A stretch of 64,000 bases of DNA from Streptomyces sp. NBC_00289 (lineage in GTDB: Bacteria; Actinomycetota; Actinomycetes; Streptomycetales; Streptomycetaceae): contig NZ_CP108046.1 in assembly GCF_041435115.1 (NCBI RefSeq), forward strand, positions 2,480,001 to 2,544,000, written 5' to 3'. A program made the position numbers and the translations under genes. This document shows positions 43,233-50,782 of the stretch, piece after piece. The notes beneath the pieces were generated by a model. That model saw nothing but the letters and a program-made list of their open reading frames with translations. It made no database searches and was not told where the DNA came from. Every line of letters starts with the position of its first letter. Position 1 is the first letter of the stretch.

Positions 43233-44426
43233 CTAATCACCTCGCAGTTGTTCGTTCATGATCAGGAAGGCACCCAGGCCGTGGAAGTCGTTCGTGGCCC
43301 GGCCGCGGGCGGCGTAGTAGGCGTAGTCGCCGACGTTCGTGCCGACGGAGATGTCGGCGAGCTCGGTCCGGCCGTCCGCGCCGGTCGAGAGTTTGGCCAG
43401 GACGCCCTGGTAACCCCGCCGGGCGACGGCCGCGTAGTGCGGGTCGAGGTAACCGCGCTGGGCGCCACGCGAGAGGGCGTAGGTGAACATGCTGGAGCAG
43501 GACGTCTCGGTCCAGTTGTCCTCGCGCCCGCCCTTGTCGATCACCTGGAACCAGCGTCCGGTCGCCGGGTCCTGGTATCTCTCCAGACCGGTGGCCAACT
43601 TCCTCAGAATTCCGAGGAGTTGCGCCCGGCGCGGATGGCTCGCGGGGATCGCGTCCAGGACGTTGACGATCGCCATGGAGTACCAGCCGACCGCACGGCA
43701 CCAGTGCTCGGGGGCGAGCCCGGTCTGCGGATCGGCCCAGCCCACGCTCTTCGACTCGTCGTAGGCGTGCCGGAGCAGTCCGTTCGCGACCTGCAGATGA
43801 CTGCCGTAGACGAGAAGCTGCTGCGCGGCCTCGTCGTTCGCGTAGGCGCTGTCGCCGAACTCCCTGCCGTACTCGACCAGGAACGGGTTCACCATGTAGA
43901 CGCCGTCGGCCCAGAGTTGGTGGGCGCGACTGGCGGTGTCGGCGTGCCAGAAGCCGCCGTCGGCCGTGCGGGGATAGGTGTTCAGACGGTCGCGGATCTT
44001 CTTCGCCGCCCTGCGGTAGCGGTCCTGGCCCGTCTCGTGGTGCAGGATCACCAGCAGCCGGCCGGCCTGCATGCTGTCCAGGCTGTTGAAGGACTGCTCG
44101 ATCGTGCCGTCGCTCTTCACGAAGCGGTCGACGTAGTCCTTGATGTAGGCGAGGTAGCGGGCTTCGTGGGTGCGCCGGTAGGTGAGGTACTGGCCGTAGA
44201 GGTAGAGGCCGACCGGGTACGACCAGCCGCCGATGGTGCTCGGGGTGTAGCGGGCCGTGGTCGAGTCGACGACGGCGACGGACCGGTCGGGGGCGGCGGC
44301 CGGGCGGCTCGCGGGCAGCGCGCTCGCTGCGGCGGCCGGGGGTGGGACGGCCGCCGGCAGAGCGGACAGGGTGACGGCGGCCAGGGCGGCGGCCGTCAGC
44401 GCCGGGGACAGGCGTCGGCGTCTCAT
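43233..44426 (-). CDS. Secreted GH105/GH88-like unsaturated uronyl hydrolase
   Basis: 397 residues with a signal peptide (LTAAALAAVTLSALPA). The alpha/alpha barrel is seen from WSYPVGLYLYGQYLTYRRT, DGTIEQSFNSLDSMQAGRLL (the region of the first catalytic Asp), ADGVYMVNPFLVEYGREFGD, HWCRAVGWYSMAIVNVLD (family signature R-x-x-G-W) and NWTETSCSSMFTYAL. GH105 enzymes remove the unsaturated uronic acid left by pectin or rhamnogalacturonan lyases. First gene of the operon, with GGGAGGAGC just upstream of its ATG. Its presence points to a lyase-generated substrate for the whole cluster. Confidence 0.88.
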   Translation of the reverse strand: MRRRRLSPALTAAALAAVTLSALPAAVPPPAAAASALPASRPAAAPDRSVAVVDSTTARYTPSTIGGWSYPVGLYLYGQYLTYRRTHEARYLAYIKDYVDRFVKSDGTIEQSFNSLDSMQAGRLLVILHHETGQDRYRRAAKKIRDRLNTYPRTADGGFWHADTASRAHQLWADGVYMVNPFLVEYGREFGDSAYANDEAAQQLLVYGSHLQVANGLLRHAYDESKSVGWADPQTGLAPEHWCRAVGWYSMAIVNVLDAIPASHPRRAQLLGILRKLATGLERYQDPATGRWFQVIDKGGREDNWTETSCSSMFTYALSRGAQRGYLDPHYAAVARRGYQGVLAKLSTGADGRTELADISVGTNVGDYAYYAARGRATNDFHGLGAFLIMNEQLRGD

Positions 44427-44470
44427 GCTCCTCCCTCTCGACAGGGGGCGGGGACCTTGCCGGACCTTTT

Positions 44471-44479
44471 CATCGGATG
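44471..44479. promoter_or_regulatory. Odd palindrome CATCGGATG upstream of GH105 operon
   Basis: A nine-base dyad 45 bases before the GH105 start codon, with a one-mismatch copy (CGTCGGATG) at 44693-44701. It may be an operator for the secreted saccharification operon. Confidence 0.35.
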
Positions 44480-44729
44480 TCTGGTGAACGAGATCTTCCG
44501 CCTACGGGGTCGGGGTCATGGTCTTGTTCAGAAGCGCGGACCTGCTTTCCGGAGCGGGGTGGGTACGGAAAGACCAGGCCAGCTCGGTACTCGTCATGTG
44601 TTCACATGGATGCACCGAGTTCAGTCACTCGTTCGACAGCGCCATACAGAGTTGCGTCATGATGCGTCGGGGTCAATGGTCCGGACCGATGACGTCGGAT
44701 GCATTTCCGGCCAATCTCGCGTCCCCGGC

Positions 44730-44747
44730 ACTGACCGGCCGGTCAGT
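44730..44747. promoter_or_regulatory. 18-bp perfect palindrome ACTGACCGGCCGGTCAGT
   Basis: Every base pairs in the dyad. It lies 92 bases before the aldo/keto reductase start. Size and symmetry suit a TetR-family operator, but no TetR gene is in the window. Confidence 0.5.
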
Positions 44748-44839
44748 CCCGACGGAATCCGCGGTCAGGAATGCATCACGGCCTGTGATCGTTGACTATG
44801 GGGCGTACACCCGACGACAACCGTAAGGATCAAGAGCTC

Positions 44840-45676
44840 GTGAGTAGCAAGGTCCCCCCGATCACCCTCAACAACGGCATCGAGATGCCCCAGCTGGGCT
44901 TCGGCGTCTGGCAGGTGCCGGACGACGAGGCGGAGCAGGCGGTCGCCACCGCGTTGGAGACCGGGTACCGCAGCATCGACACAGCGGCGATCTACGGCAA
45001 CGAAGAGGGCACCGGCAAGGCCATCGCCGCCTCCGGCGTGCCCCGCGAGGACGTGTTCGTCACCACCAAGCTCTGGAACACCGACCAGGGCTACGACAGC
45101 ACCCTGCGGGCGTTCGACACCTCGCTGGAGAAGCTCGGCCTGGACTACGTCGACCTGTACCTGATCCACTGGCCGGCGCCGGAGCGCGACAAGTACGTCG
45201 ACACCTACAGGGCGTTCGAGAAGCTCCACGCCGACGGGCGTGTCCGCGCGATCGGTGTCTCCAACTTCGAGCCGGAGCACCTGAAGCGGCTCATCGCCGA
45301 GACGTCGATCGTCCCGGCGGTCGACCAGATCGAGCTGCACCCGCACCTCCAGCAGCGTGCGGCCCGTGAGTACCACGCGGAGCAGGGCATCGCGACCGAG
45401 GCCTGGTCGCCGCTCGGCTCCGGCAAGGGCCTCCTGGAGGTCCCGGCGATCGTCGCCATCGCCCAGAAGCACGGCCGCACCCCGGCCCAGGTGGTGCTGC
45501 GCTGGCACCTCCAGCTCGGCAACGTCGTGATCCCGAAGTCCGTGACGCCGTCCCGGATCAAGGAGAACATCGAGGTCTTCGACTTCAGCCTGGACGACGA
45601 GGACCTCGCGGCGATCAGCGCGCTGAACGAGGACCGTCGGCTGGGCCCCGACCCGTCGACGTTCAACGCGGGCTGA
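44840..45676 (+). CDS. Aldo/keto reductase
   Basis: 278 residues from the GTG at 44840 (SSKVPPITLNNGIEMP); a TTG at 44792 would add 16 residues unlike the family. The catalytic tetrad is present: Asp and Tyr in YRSIDTAAIYGNE, Lys in VFVTTKLWN and His in DLYLIHWP. The NADPH-binding end is NVVIPKSVTPSRIKENIEVF. It reduces aldehydes or ketones with NADPH; related proteins are 2,5-diketo-gluconate reductases. Monocistronic, followed by a terminator. Confidence 0.92.
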   Translation: MSSKVPPITLNNGIEMPQLGFGVWQVPDDEAEQAVATALETGYRSIDTAAIYGNEEGTGKAIAASGVPREDVFVTTKLWNTDQGYDSTLRAFDTSLEKLGLDYVDLYLIHWPAPERDKYVDTYRAFEKLHADGRVRAIGVSNFEPEHLKRLIAETSIVPAVDQIELHPHLQQRAAREYHAEQGIATEAWSPLGSGKGLLEVPAIVAIAQKHGRTPAQVVLRWHLQLGNVVIPKSVTPSRIKENIEVFDFSLDDEDLAAISALNEDRRLGPDPSTFNAG

Positions 45677-45689
45677 CAGCAGCACCGAT

Positions 45690-45723
45690 CGAGGCCGCTC
45701 ACCCTCCGGGGCGGGCGGCCTCG
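45690..45723 (+). terminator. Hairpin terminator after the aldo/keto reductase
   Basis: CGAGGCCGC and GCGGCCTCG form a perfect nine-base stem 14 bases past the stop. Confidence 0.7.
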
Positions 45724-45840
45724 GCCGTGCTCCCCACCGGACGCGGAGACGGCCCCGCGACGGTCGGCCGAGTTTCCGTGCGACACGCGTCGAGGGCTTG
45801 ACGCGGACATGCGGACGGGGCCACCTTGTACGGCAACCCA

Positions 45841-45859
45841 GTAAGGAAACTTTCCTAAC
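45841..45859. promoter_or_regulatory. Operator palindrome GTAAGGAAAC-TTTCCTAAC ahead of chitosanase
   Basis: A 19-base dyad centred on C45850 with one mismatch between arms, 17 bases before the GTG start. From memory, similar GGAAA/TTTCC palindromes lie ahead of Streptomyces chitosanase genes and are bound by the ROK repressor CsnR. Confidence 0.6.
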
Positions 45860-45876
45860 AGAAGGGTTCCCCCACC

Positions 45877-46572
45877 GTGCGCATACGAACACTGACCCTC
45901 GCCGCGGCCTCCGGGGCCGTACTCCTCGCCGCCGGCGTGCTGCCCGCACAGGCGTCCGGCACCGCGGGACCGGCGTCCACCCAGGAGGGCTCGGTCAGCG
46001 CGGCCGACCTGCTCGCCAAGGTGACGTCCTGTCAGCAGATCTCGAACGGCAAGTACCGCACCGACGAGGAGACGTCGGCCACCGTCCCCGTGTGCGGCAA
46101 GAACGGCGCGGTGTTCTGGAAGGCCGACATGGACATCGACTGCGACGGACAGCGCACCTCGAAGTGCAACGAGGACACCGACCCCTGGTACCAGGACGAC
46201 ACGGCGTTCCACCAGTCCAACGGCAAGCCCCTCAAGGCCGACTCACTGCCGTACGTCGTCGTGCCCAGCTCCAGCAGCACCTGGAACTACTCCGGCGCGG
46301 GCATCAAGGGCGGCGGCGTGGTCGCCGTGATCTACAACGGCAAGGTCGAGTACGCCGTCGTCGGCGACACCGGCCCCACGAAGATCATCGGCGAGGCCTC
46401 GTACGCCACCGCCCAGGCCCTCGGCATCGACAGCAACCCGGAGACCGGCGGCACCGACTCGGGCGTGACCTACATCCTGTTCAAGAACTCCCAGGTCTCC
46501 CCCATCGAGAGCCACAGCGCGGCGGTCACCCTCGGCGACCGGCTGGCGAAGCAGTTCCTGCAGAACAACTGA
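45877..46572 (+). CDS. Secreted GH75 chitosanase
   Basis: 231 residues. The start GTG is followed by a signal peptide (RIRTLTLAAASGAVLLAAG, cleavage at PAQA-S). The mature protein has the GH75 pattern: VFWKADMDIDCDGQRTSKC with the catalytic Asp candidates, DPWYQDDTAFHQS, YVVVP, GVVAVIYNGKVEYAVVGDTGPTKIIGEASY (quoted in part: YAVVGDTGPT and IGEASYATAQALGI) and SGVTYILFKNS. GH75 enzymes hydrolyse chitosan between glucosamine units. A palindromic operator just upstream suggests induction by glucosamine oligomers. Convergent with an SDR gene 13 bases away. Confidence 0.88.
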   Translation: MRIRTLTLAAASGAVLLAAGVLPAQASGTAGPASTQEGSVSAADLLAKVTSCQQISNGKYRTDEETSATVPVCGKNGAVFWKADMDIDCDGQRTSKCNEDTDPWYQDDTAFHQSNGKPLKADSLPYVVVPSSSSTWNYSGAGIKGGGVVAVIYNGKVEYAVVGDTGPTKIIGEASYATAQALGIDSNPETGGTDSGVTYILFKNSQVSPIESHSAAVTLGDRLAKQFLQNN

Positions 46573-46585
46573 GGTAACAGGCAGG

Positions 46586-47287
46586 TCAGTTGGGCTGTCC
46601 GAGCGGCCGTACGACGACGGTGTTGACGTCGACGCCGTCGGGCTGCCGGATGGCCCACACGACCGAGTCGGCGATCTGGTCGGCGGTCAGGAGACGGCCC
46701 GGGGGCAGGCTGCCGGTGCTGTCCCAGAACGGCGTCTCCACCCGGCCCGGCGCGACCAGGGTCACCCCGATGCCGAACTCCGTGACCTGACGCCGGGTGT
46801 TCTCGGCGAGACCGGTCACCGCCCACTTCGTCGCCCCGTAGAGGTTGCCGGGCGTGGGCACGAAACCGGCGACACTGCCGATGAGGACGATCCGTCCGCG
46901 GCTCTCGCTGAGCGCGTCCACGGAGGCGCGGATCAGCAGCGCCGGACCGAGCACGTTCGTCAGCACCATCTCGGTCCACCCGGCGGGGTCACCGTCGGCG
47001 ACCGAGTCGTGGGTGGCGAACCCGGCGTTGGCGACGACGGTGTCCAGTCGACCGAAGTCCTTGAGTGTACGGTCGACCGCCGACTGTATGTCGGCGTACT
47101 CGGCCGCGTTCCCGACGAGCGTCAACAGGCCCTCGGGGTTGCCGAGTTCCTCGGCGAAGGCGCGCAGCCGCGCCTCGCCGCGGCCGGTGACGGCCACCCG
47201 CTGTCCGGCGTCGAGCAGGTGCCGCGCGACGGCGGCACCGATGCCGCTGCCACCACCGGTGATGAGTGCGACCGGAGAGTCGGTCAT
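46586..47287 (-). CDS. SDR-family oxidoreductase
   Basis: 233 residues. NAD(P)-binding ALITGGGSGIGAAVARHLL, NAG motif VVANAGFATHD, catalytic Ser in VLIGSVAGF and YxxxK in NLYGATKWAVTG, then VAPGRVETPFWD. This is a classical short-chain dehydrogenase of unknown substrate. A LacI-like dyad lies 48 bases upstream of its start. Confidence 0.92.
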   Translation of the reverse strand: MTDSPVALITGGGSGIGAAVARHLLDAGQRVAVTGRGEARLRAFAEELGNPEGLLTLVGNAAEYADIQSAVDRTLKDFGRLDTVVANAGFATHDSVADGDPAGWTEMVLTNVLGPALLIRASVDALSESRGRIVLIGSVAGFVPTPGNLYGATKWAVTGLAENTRRQVTEFGIGVTLVAPGRVETPFWDSTGSLPPGRLLTADQIADSVVWAIRQPDGVDVNTVVVRPLGQPN

Positions 47288-47335
47288 GGTTTCCCCCTGT
47301 GCTCGGTCGGAACAACGGCGGGCAGTCCATCACTT

Positions 47336-47349
47336 GGAGCGCTCTCGAT
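47336..47349. promoter_or_regulatory. LacI-like dyad TGGAGCGCTCTCGA upstream of the SDR gene
   Basis: A perfect GAGCGCTC core placed 48-62 bases before the SDR start. It resembles LacI-family operators such as the CebR box but differs in both flanks. Confidence 0.3.
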
Positions 47350-47350
47350 G

Positions 47351-50300
47351 TCAAGGGCCACAGGTCCGGCGGTAGGCGGCCGAGGGGAAGTGGAAGCGCC
47401 ACTCGGCCTCGGTCAGTCCGCCCTCGGCCCGTGCGCACACCTCGGCGGCGGCCCGCACCGGCGCCGACGCCACCGTGCGGTCGGCGAGATGCGGGGTCGT
47501 GATGTGCAGGGCGCCGTGGCGCGCGGAGAAGCCGAGGGCGAGGACCGGGTCGTCCCCGGCGGGCAGCGTCGCCGGCGCCAGGGTGGGCGAGTCCGTCTCC
47601 CACACCTGTACGGCCCCGTCGGCCGGGCCGGCGGCGAGCAGTGAGCCGTCGGCGGAGAACGCCAGAGCGACCGTGTGCAGCGTGGATCCGGTGGCCCGCA
47701 GCACGGCGATCCGGCGCCAGGTGCGCGCGTTCCACAGCGTGAGGCGGCCCAGGTGGTCGGCGACGGCCAGGCGGTCGCCGTCCGCGGCGAAGGCACCGGC
47801 GGTCAGGAGGTCCTCGCCGGTCACGCCCGCGACGCCCTTGATCCGCCGGTCCGTCGCCATGTCGAGGAGCTCACCCTCCGCGGTCACCGCGGTACGCCCG
47901 GTCGGGTCGACGGCCACGACCTCGGTGCCGTGGCCGGTGACGCGCCGGGCCGGCTCGGCTGCCGCCCGGCCCCGCCACGCCCCGTCCGTCAGCCCGTGCA
48001 GTGAGAGCGTGCGCACGACGCTGGTCCGTCCGCCCTCGCGGTAGCGCAGTACGCCGGCGCCGGGATCGAGGCGGAGGTCGCCGATCGACCGGCCGGCCAC
48101 GGGCAGGGTGAGCAGCGGGGCGCGCACGCTGTCGTCCGCCGGTGCCGGCAGGTCCGTGCGCCACAGCGTGAGGAAGCCGTCGCCCCAGGCCAGGGCGTAG
48201 GCGCCGGAGAACTCGACCGCGTGCGCGCCTCCCGGGATCGGCAGCTCGGGCCGCTCCCGGCCGGACCGGAAGTCCCAGGTCACGATCCCGTCGGCGGTGG
48301 CTGAGGCCAGGGCCCGCCGGTCGGGGGTGAAGGTGAGATCGCCCTCGCACAGCGCCCGACCGGTGGCCCGCGGGACGGAGTCCGAGACCAGGCGCCCGTC
48401 CGCGGTGTCGAGGATCCGCAGCAGACCGCCGTCGTGCGCGCACCAGGCGATGTGCCGGTCGTCCTGGCTCAGGACCGGCATCGCGCCGTCGTCGTCGCCG
48501 CGGTCGTAGCGGAAGACCATCCGCTGCCGGTGGATGTCCCACACCTCGAGCACCGCGCGGACACCGCGGTCCGGGCCGTGCACGAGACGCCGTACGAGGA
48601 ACATGCGACCGCCGGCCCCGAAGGCGCCCTCGGTGTCGGTCCGCGCGCCGATCCGCAGCCGTCGGGTGCTGCCGTCCCCCGGTCCGGCGATCACCATCGC
48701 CCCGTCGCCCGGAGCCCGGTACGCGACGAACCGGCCGTCCGGGCTGACGTCGACCACGCCCGCCGACAGGCCGCGCCACCGCACCGAGCGAATGCGGCGG
48801 TGCGCCGGCACGTCCCACTGCACGGCCCTGTCGTGCGCCACCGTCGTGAGTGTCCGGCCGTCCGTGCTGAGCCACGAGGGCGTGTTGAGCGCGCGTCCGC
48901 CCTCCTCGGGCTGGGTGAACACGTCCTGTTCGCTCTGCGCCGCGGCCGTCCGCAGCGCCTCGCGGGTCTCGGGCAGGTCGGCGGTCCGCCAGGCGGCGAG
49001 GGCCAGGCGCATCGCGGTGCGCGGCTCGGTGGGGCGGAGAGTGTCCGACAGGGCGGCCGCCCTGCGGGCCTCCGCCTCGTCGCGCCGGCGCTCGCTGACG
49101 CCGCTCTGCCGCCAGGCGGCCACGCCCCCGAGCACGGCGAGACACAGCAGCACGGCCAGCGCACCGGTCAGCGTCCGCAGCCGGCGCGCGGCCCCGACCG
49201 CGGCACGGCGGCCGAGCTCGTACGCCGAGACGCTCGCGGCCAGGAACTCGCGCTCGAGCCGGTTCAACTCGCCCTCGCCCGCGCCGCCTTCGTCGCCGAA
49301 GACCTCCCGTGCCTCCGTGAGCCGGGTCCCCCGGTACAGCGCGCCCGCGTCACGGTCCAACTCGGCCCAGGCGAGGGCCGCTTCGGTGAGGCGGCGGTGC
49401 AGGCGCAGCCGCTCGCGGTCCTCGTCCACCCAGGCGCGCAGCCGTGGCCAGGCACCGATCAACGCCTCGTGGGCGAGGTCGACGGTGTCGCCGTCGACGG
49501 TCAGAAGGCGGGCGGCGACCAGGCGTTCGAGGACCCGGGAGGTCGTCTCGTCGGCGTCGAGTTCCGTGCGCTCGACAGGGCGCCGGGTGTCCTCGGTACC
49601 CTCGCCCGGGTTCACCAGGCGCAGCAGCAGTGCCCGCAGCGCGGCGGCCTCGACGGGTGTGCAGCGGGCGTGGGCGGCCTCCGCGGTGTGCGCGACGGCG
49701 CCCCGGACGCCGCCGACCGCCTCGTAGGCGGCGAGGGTGAGGGTCTTGCCGGTGCGCCGCCGCCAGACCTCGCGCAGCGCGTGGGCCATCAGCGGCAGGC
49801 CGCCGGGCTGGTCGGCCACGTCCGCGACGACGCGAGCGGTCAGGGCGCGTTCCACCACGTGTCGCCGCGCCGCTGCCGGCCGTAGCACGGCCTCCCGCAG
49901 CGCCGCCGCCGGCATCGGTCCGACCAGCAGCGTGGAGTCCCGCAGCGCCTCGGCGAGCGGCCCGTGGTCGGCGCAGCGGCCGTAGAAGTCGGCCCGTACG
50001 GCGAGCACCACCCGCAGCCTCGCCGCCGGCTCGGCCGCCGCGAGCAACCGCCGTAGGAAGTCCTCGCGTTCGGCGGGGTCGGCGCAGAGGGTGAAGACCT
50101 CCTCGAACTGGTCGACGACGAGCAGTGTGTCGCCGTGCGCGTCGTGGGGCGTGAAGAGGGCGGCGTGGGTGCGGGCCGGGTGGGGGCCGGGGGTGAACAG
50201 GCGGATGGCGGCGGGGCGTTCGGGTGGCTCGGTGGTCTCCCGCAGGGCGGGGATCAGCCCCGCCCGCAGCAACGACGACTTGCCGCTGCCCGAGGCGCCG

Positions 50301-50722
50301 ACCACCGCCGCGACCCTCGTGCGGGCGGTGAGCCGCCGCAGCTCCGCCACCAACTCCGCCCGGCCGTGGAAGTGTTCGCCGTCGCCGGTCTCGAAGCGGG
50401 CGAGGCCCGGGTAGGGGCTGTCCCGGTCGTCGGTGTCCTCGGCCGCCCGTGCCTCGCCCGACTCGGCGACCGCCTCCCGCCTGCGTCGCCGCCATTCCCC
50501 GGGGTCGCCCCCGCAGGCGGTGACGAAGGCCAGCAGTACCGGCAGGGAGGGCAGCCGCTCACCGGCCGCCGCCGCGGAGAGGGTGGGCGCGGAGTAGCCG
50601 GCGCGCGCCGCCATCGCGCGGTAGGTCGGGGTGCCCGCCTCGTCGCGCAGTTTGCGCAGCTCGTAGGCGAAGCGCTGCACCGCCCCGGCCCCCGGATCCA
50701 GCGGTTTCTCCCGGCGCCCCAT
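47351..50722 (-). CDS. HTH - STAND NTPase - transmembrane - WD40 protein
   Basis: 1123 residues from the ATG at 50722; the frame continues upstream but is antisense to the next gene. Domains: an XRE-type helix-turn-helix at about 15-75 (FAYELRKLRDEAG, YRAMAARAGYSAPTLS); an nSTAND1 ATPase at about 110-500 with YPGLARFETGD, HFHGRAELVAEL, Walker A VGASGSGKSS (about 141-150), Walker B LLVVDQFEEVF (about 199-209) and LPLMAHALREVW; a hydrophobic span at about 515-538; and C-terminal WD40-like repeats (DVSPDGRFVAY, TFTPDRRALASATADGIVTWD, AFSADGSLLAAGPADGAVQVWE). Such proteins are signal sensors; some STAND NTPases act in phage defence. The role here is unknown. Confidence 0.88.
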   Translation of the reverse strand: MGRREKPLDPGAGAVQRFAYELRKLRDEAGTPTYRAMAARAGYSAPTLSAAAAGERLPSLPVLLAFVTACGGDPGEWRRRRREAVAESGEARAAEDTDDRDSPYPGLARFETGDGEHFHGRAELVAELRRLTARTRVAAVVGASGSGKSSLLRAGLIPALRETTEPPERPAAIRLFTPGPHPARTHAALFTPHDAHGDTLLVVDQFEEVFTLCADPAEREDFLRRLLAAAEPAARLRVVLAVRADFYGRCADHGPLAEALRDSTLLVGPMPAAALREAVLRPAAARRHVVERALTARVVADVADQPGGLPLMAHALREVWRRRTGKTLTLAAYEAVGGVRGAVAHTAEAAHARCTPVEAAALRALLLRLVNPGEGTEDTRRPVERTELDADETTSRVLERLVAARLLTVDGDTVDLAHEALIGAWPRLRAWVDEDRERLRLHRRLTEAALAWAELDRDAGALYRGTRLTEAREVFGDEGGAGEGELNRLEREFLAASVSAYELGRRAAVGAARRLRTLTGALAVLLCLAVLGGVAAWRQSGVSERRRDEAEARRAAALSDTLRPTEPRTAMRLALAAWRTADLPETREALRTAAAQSEQDVFTQPEEGGRALNTPSWLSTDGRTLTTVAHDRAVQWDVPAHRRIRSVRWRGLSAGVVDVSPDGRFVAYRAPGDGAMVIAGPGDGSTRRLRIGARTDTEGAFGAGGRMFLVRRLVHGPDRGVRAVLEVWDIHRQRMVFRYDRGDDDGAMPVLSQDDRHIAWCAHDGGLLRILDTADGRLVSDSVPRATGRALCEGDLTFTPDRRALASATADGIVTWDFRSGRERPELPIPGGAHAVEFSGAYALAWGDGFLTLWRTDLPAPADDSVRAPLLTLPVAGRSIGDLRLDPGAGVLRYREGGRTSVVRTLSLHGLTDGAWRGRAAAEPARRVTGHGTEVVAVDPTGRTAVTAEGELLDMATDRRIKGVAGVTGEDLLTAGAFAADGDRLAVADHLGRLTLWNARTWRRIAVLRATGSTLHTVALAFSADGSLLAAGPADGAVQVWETDSPTLAPATLPAGDDPVLALGFSARHGALHITTPHLADRTVASAPVRAAAEVCARAEGGLTEAEWRFHFPSAAYRRTCGP

Positions 50723-50782
50723 CCGTGTCTCCCCCTCGGTCACTGCAGGCCCGCACGTCAACAGCCGTTCCGCGCGGATTGA

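Larger units (their letters stand above)
44427..44839. other. 413-bp divergent promoter region between GH105 operon and aldo/keto reductase
   Basis: No gene is seen in either strand beyond chance frames. It contains the leader of the GH105 operon, two CGGATG motifs, a ten-base palindrome GGTCCGGACC (44678-44687) and an 18-base perfect palindrome. It is AT-richer than the flanking genes. Confidence 0.7.

Noticed and set aside
47336..47349. A second CebR box ahead of the SDR/STAND genes
   Set aside because: TGGAGCGCTCTCGA differs from the CebR box in both flanks, and the SDR and STAND genes have no cellulose link. It is kept only as a weak LacI-like dyad.
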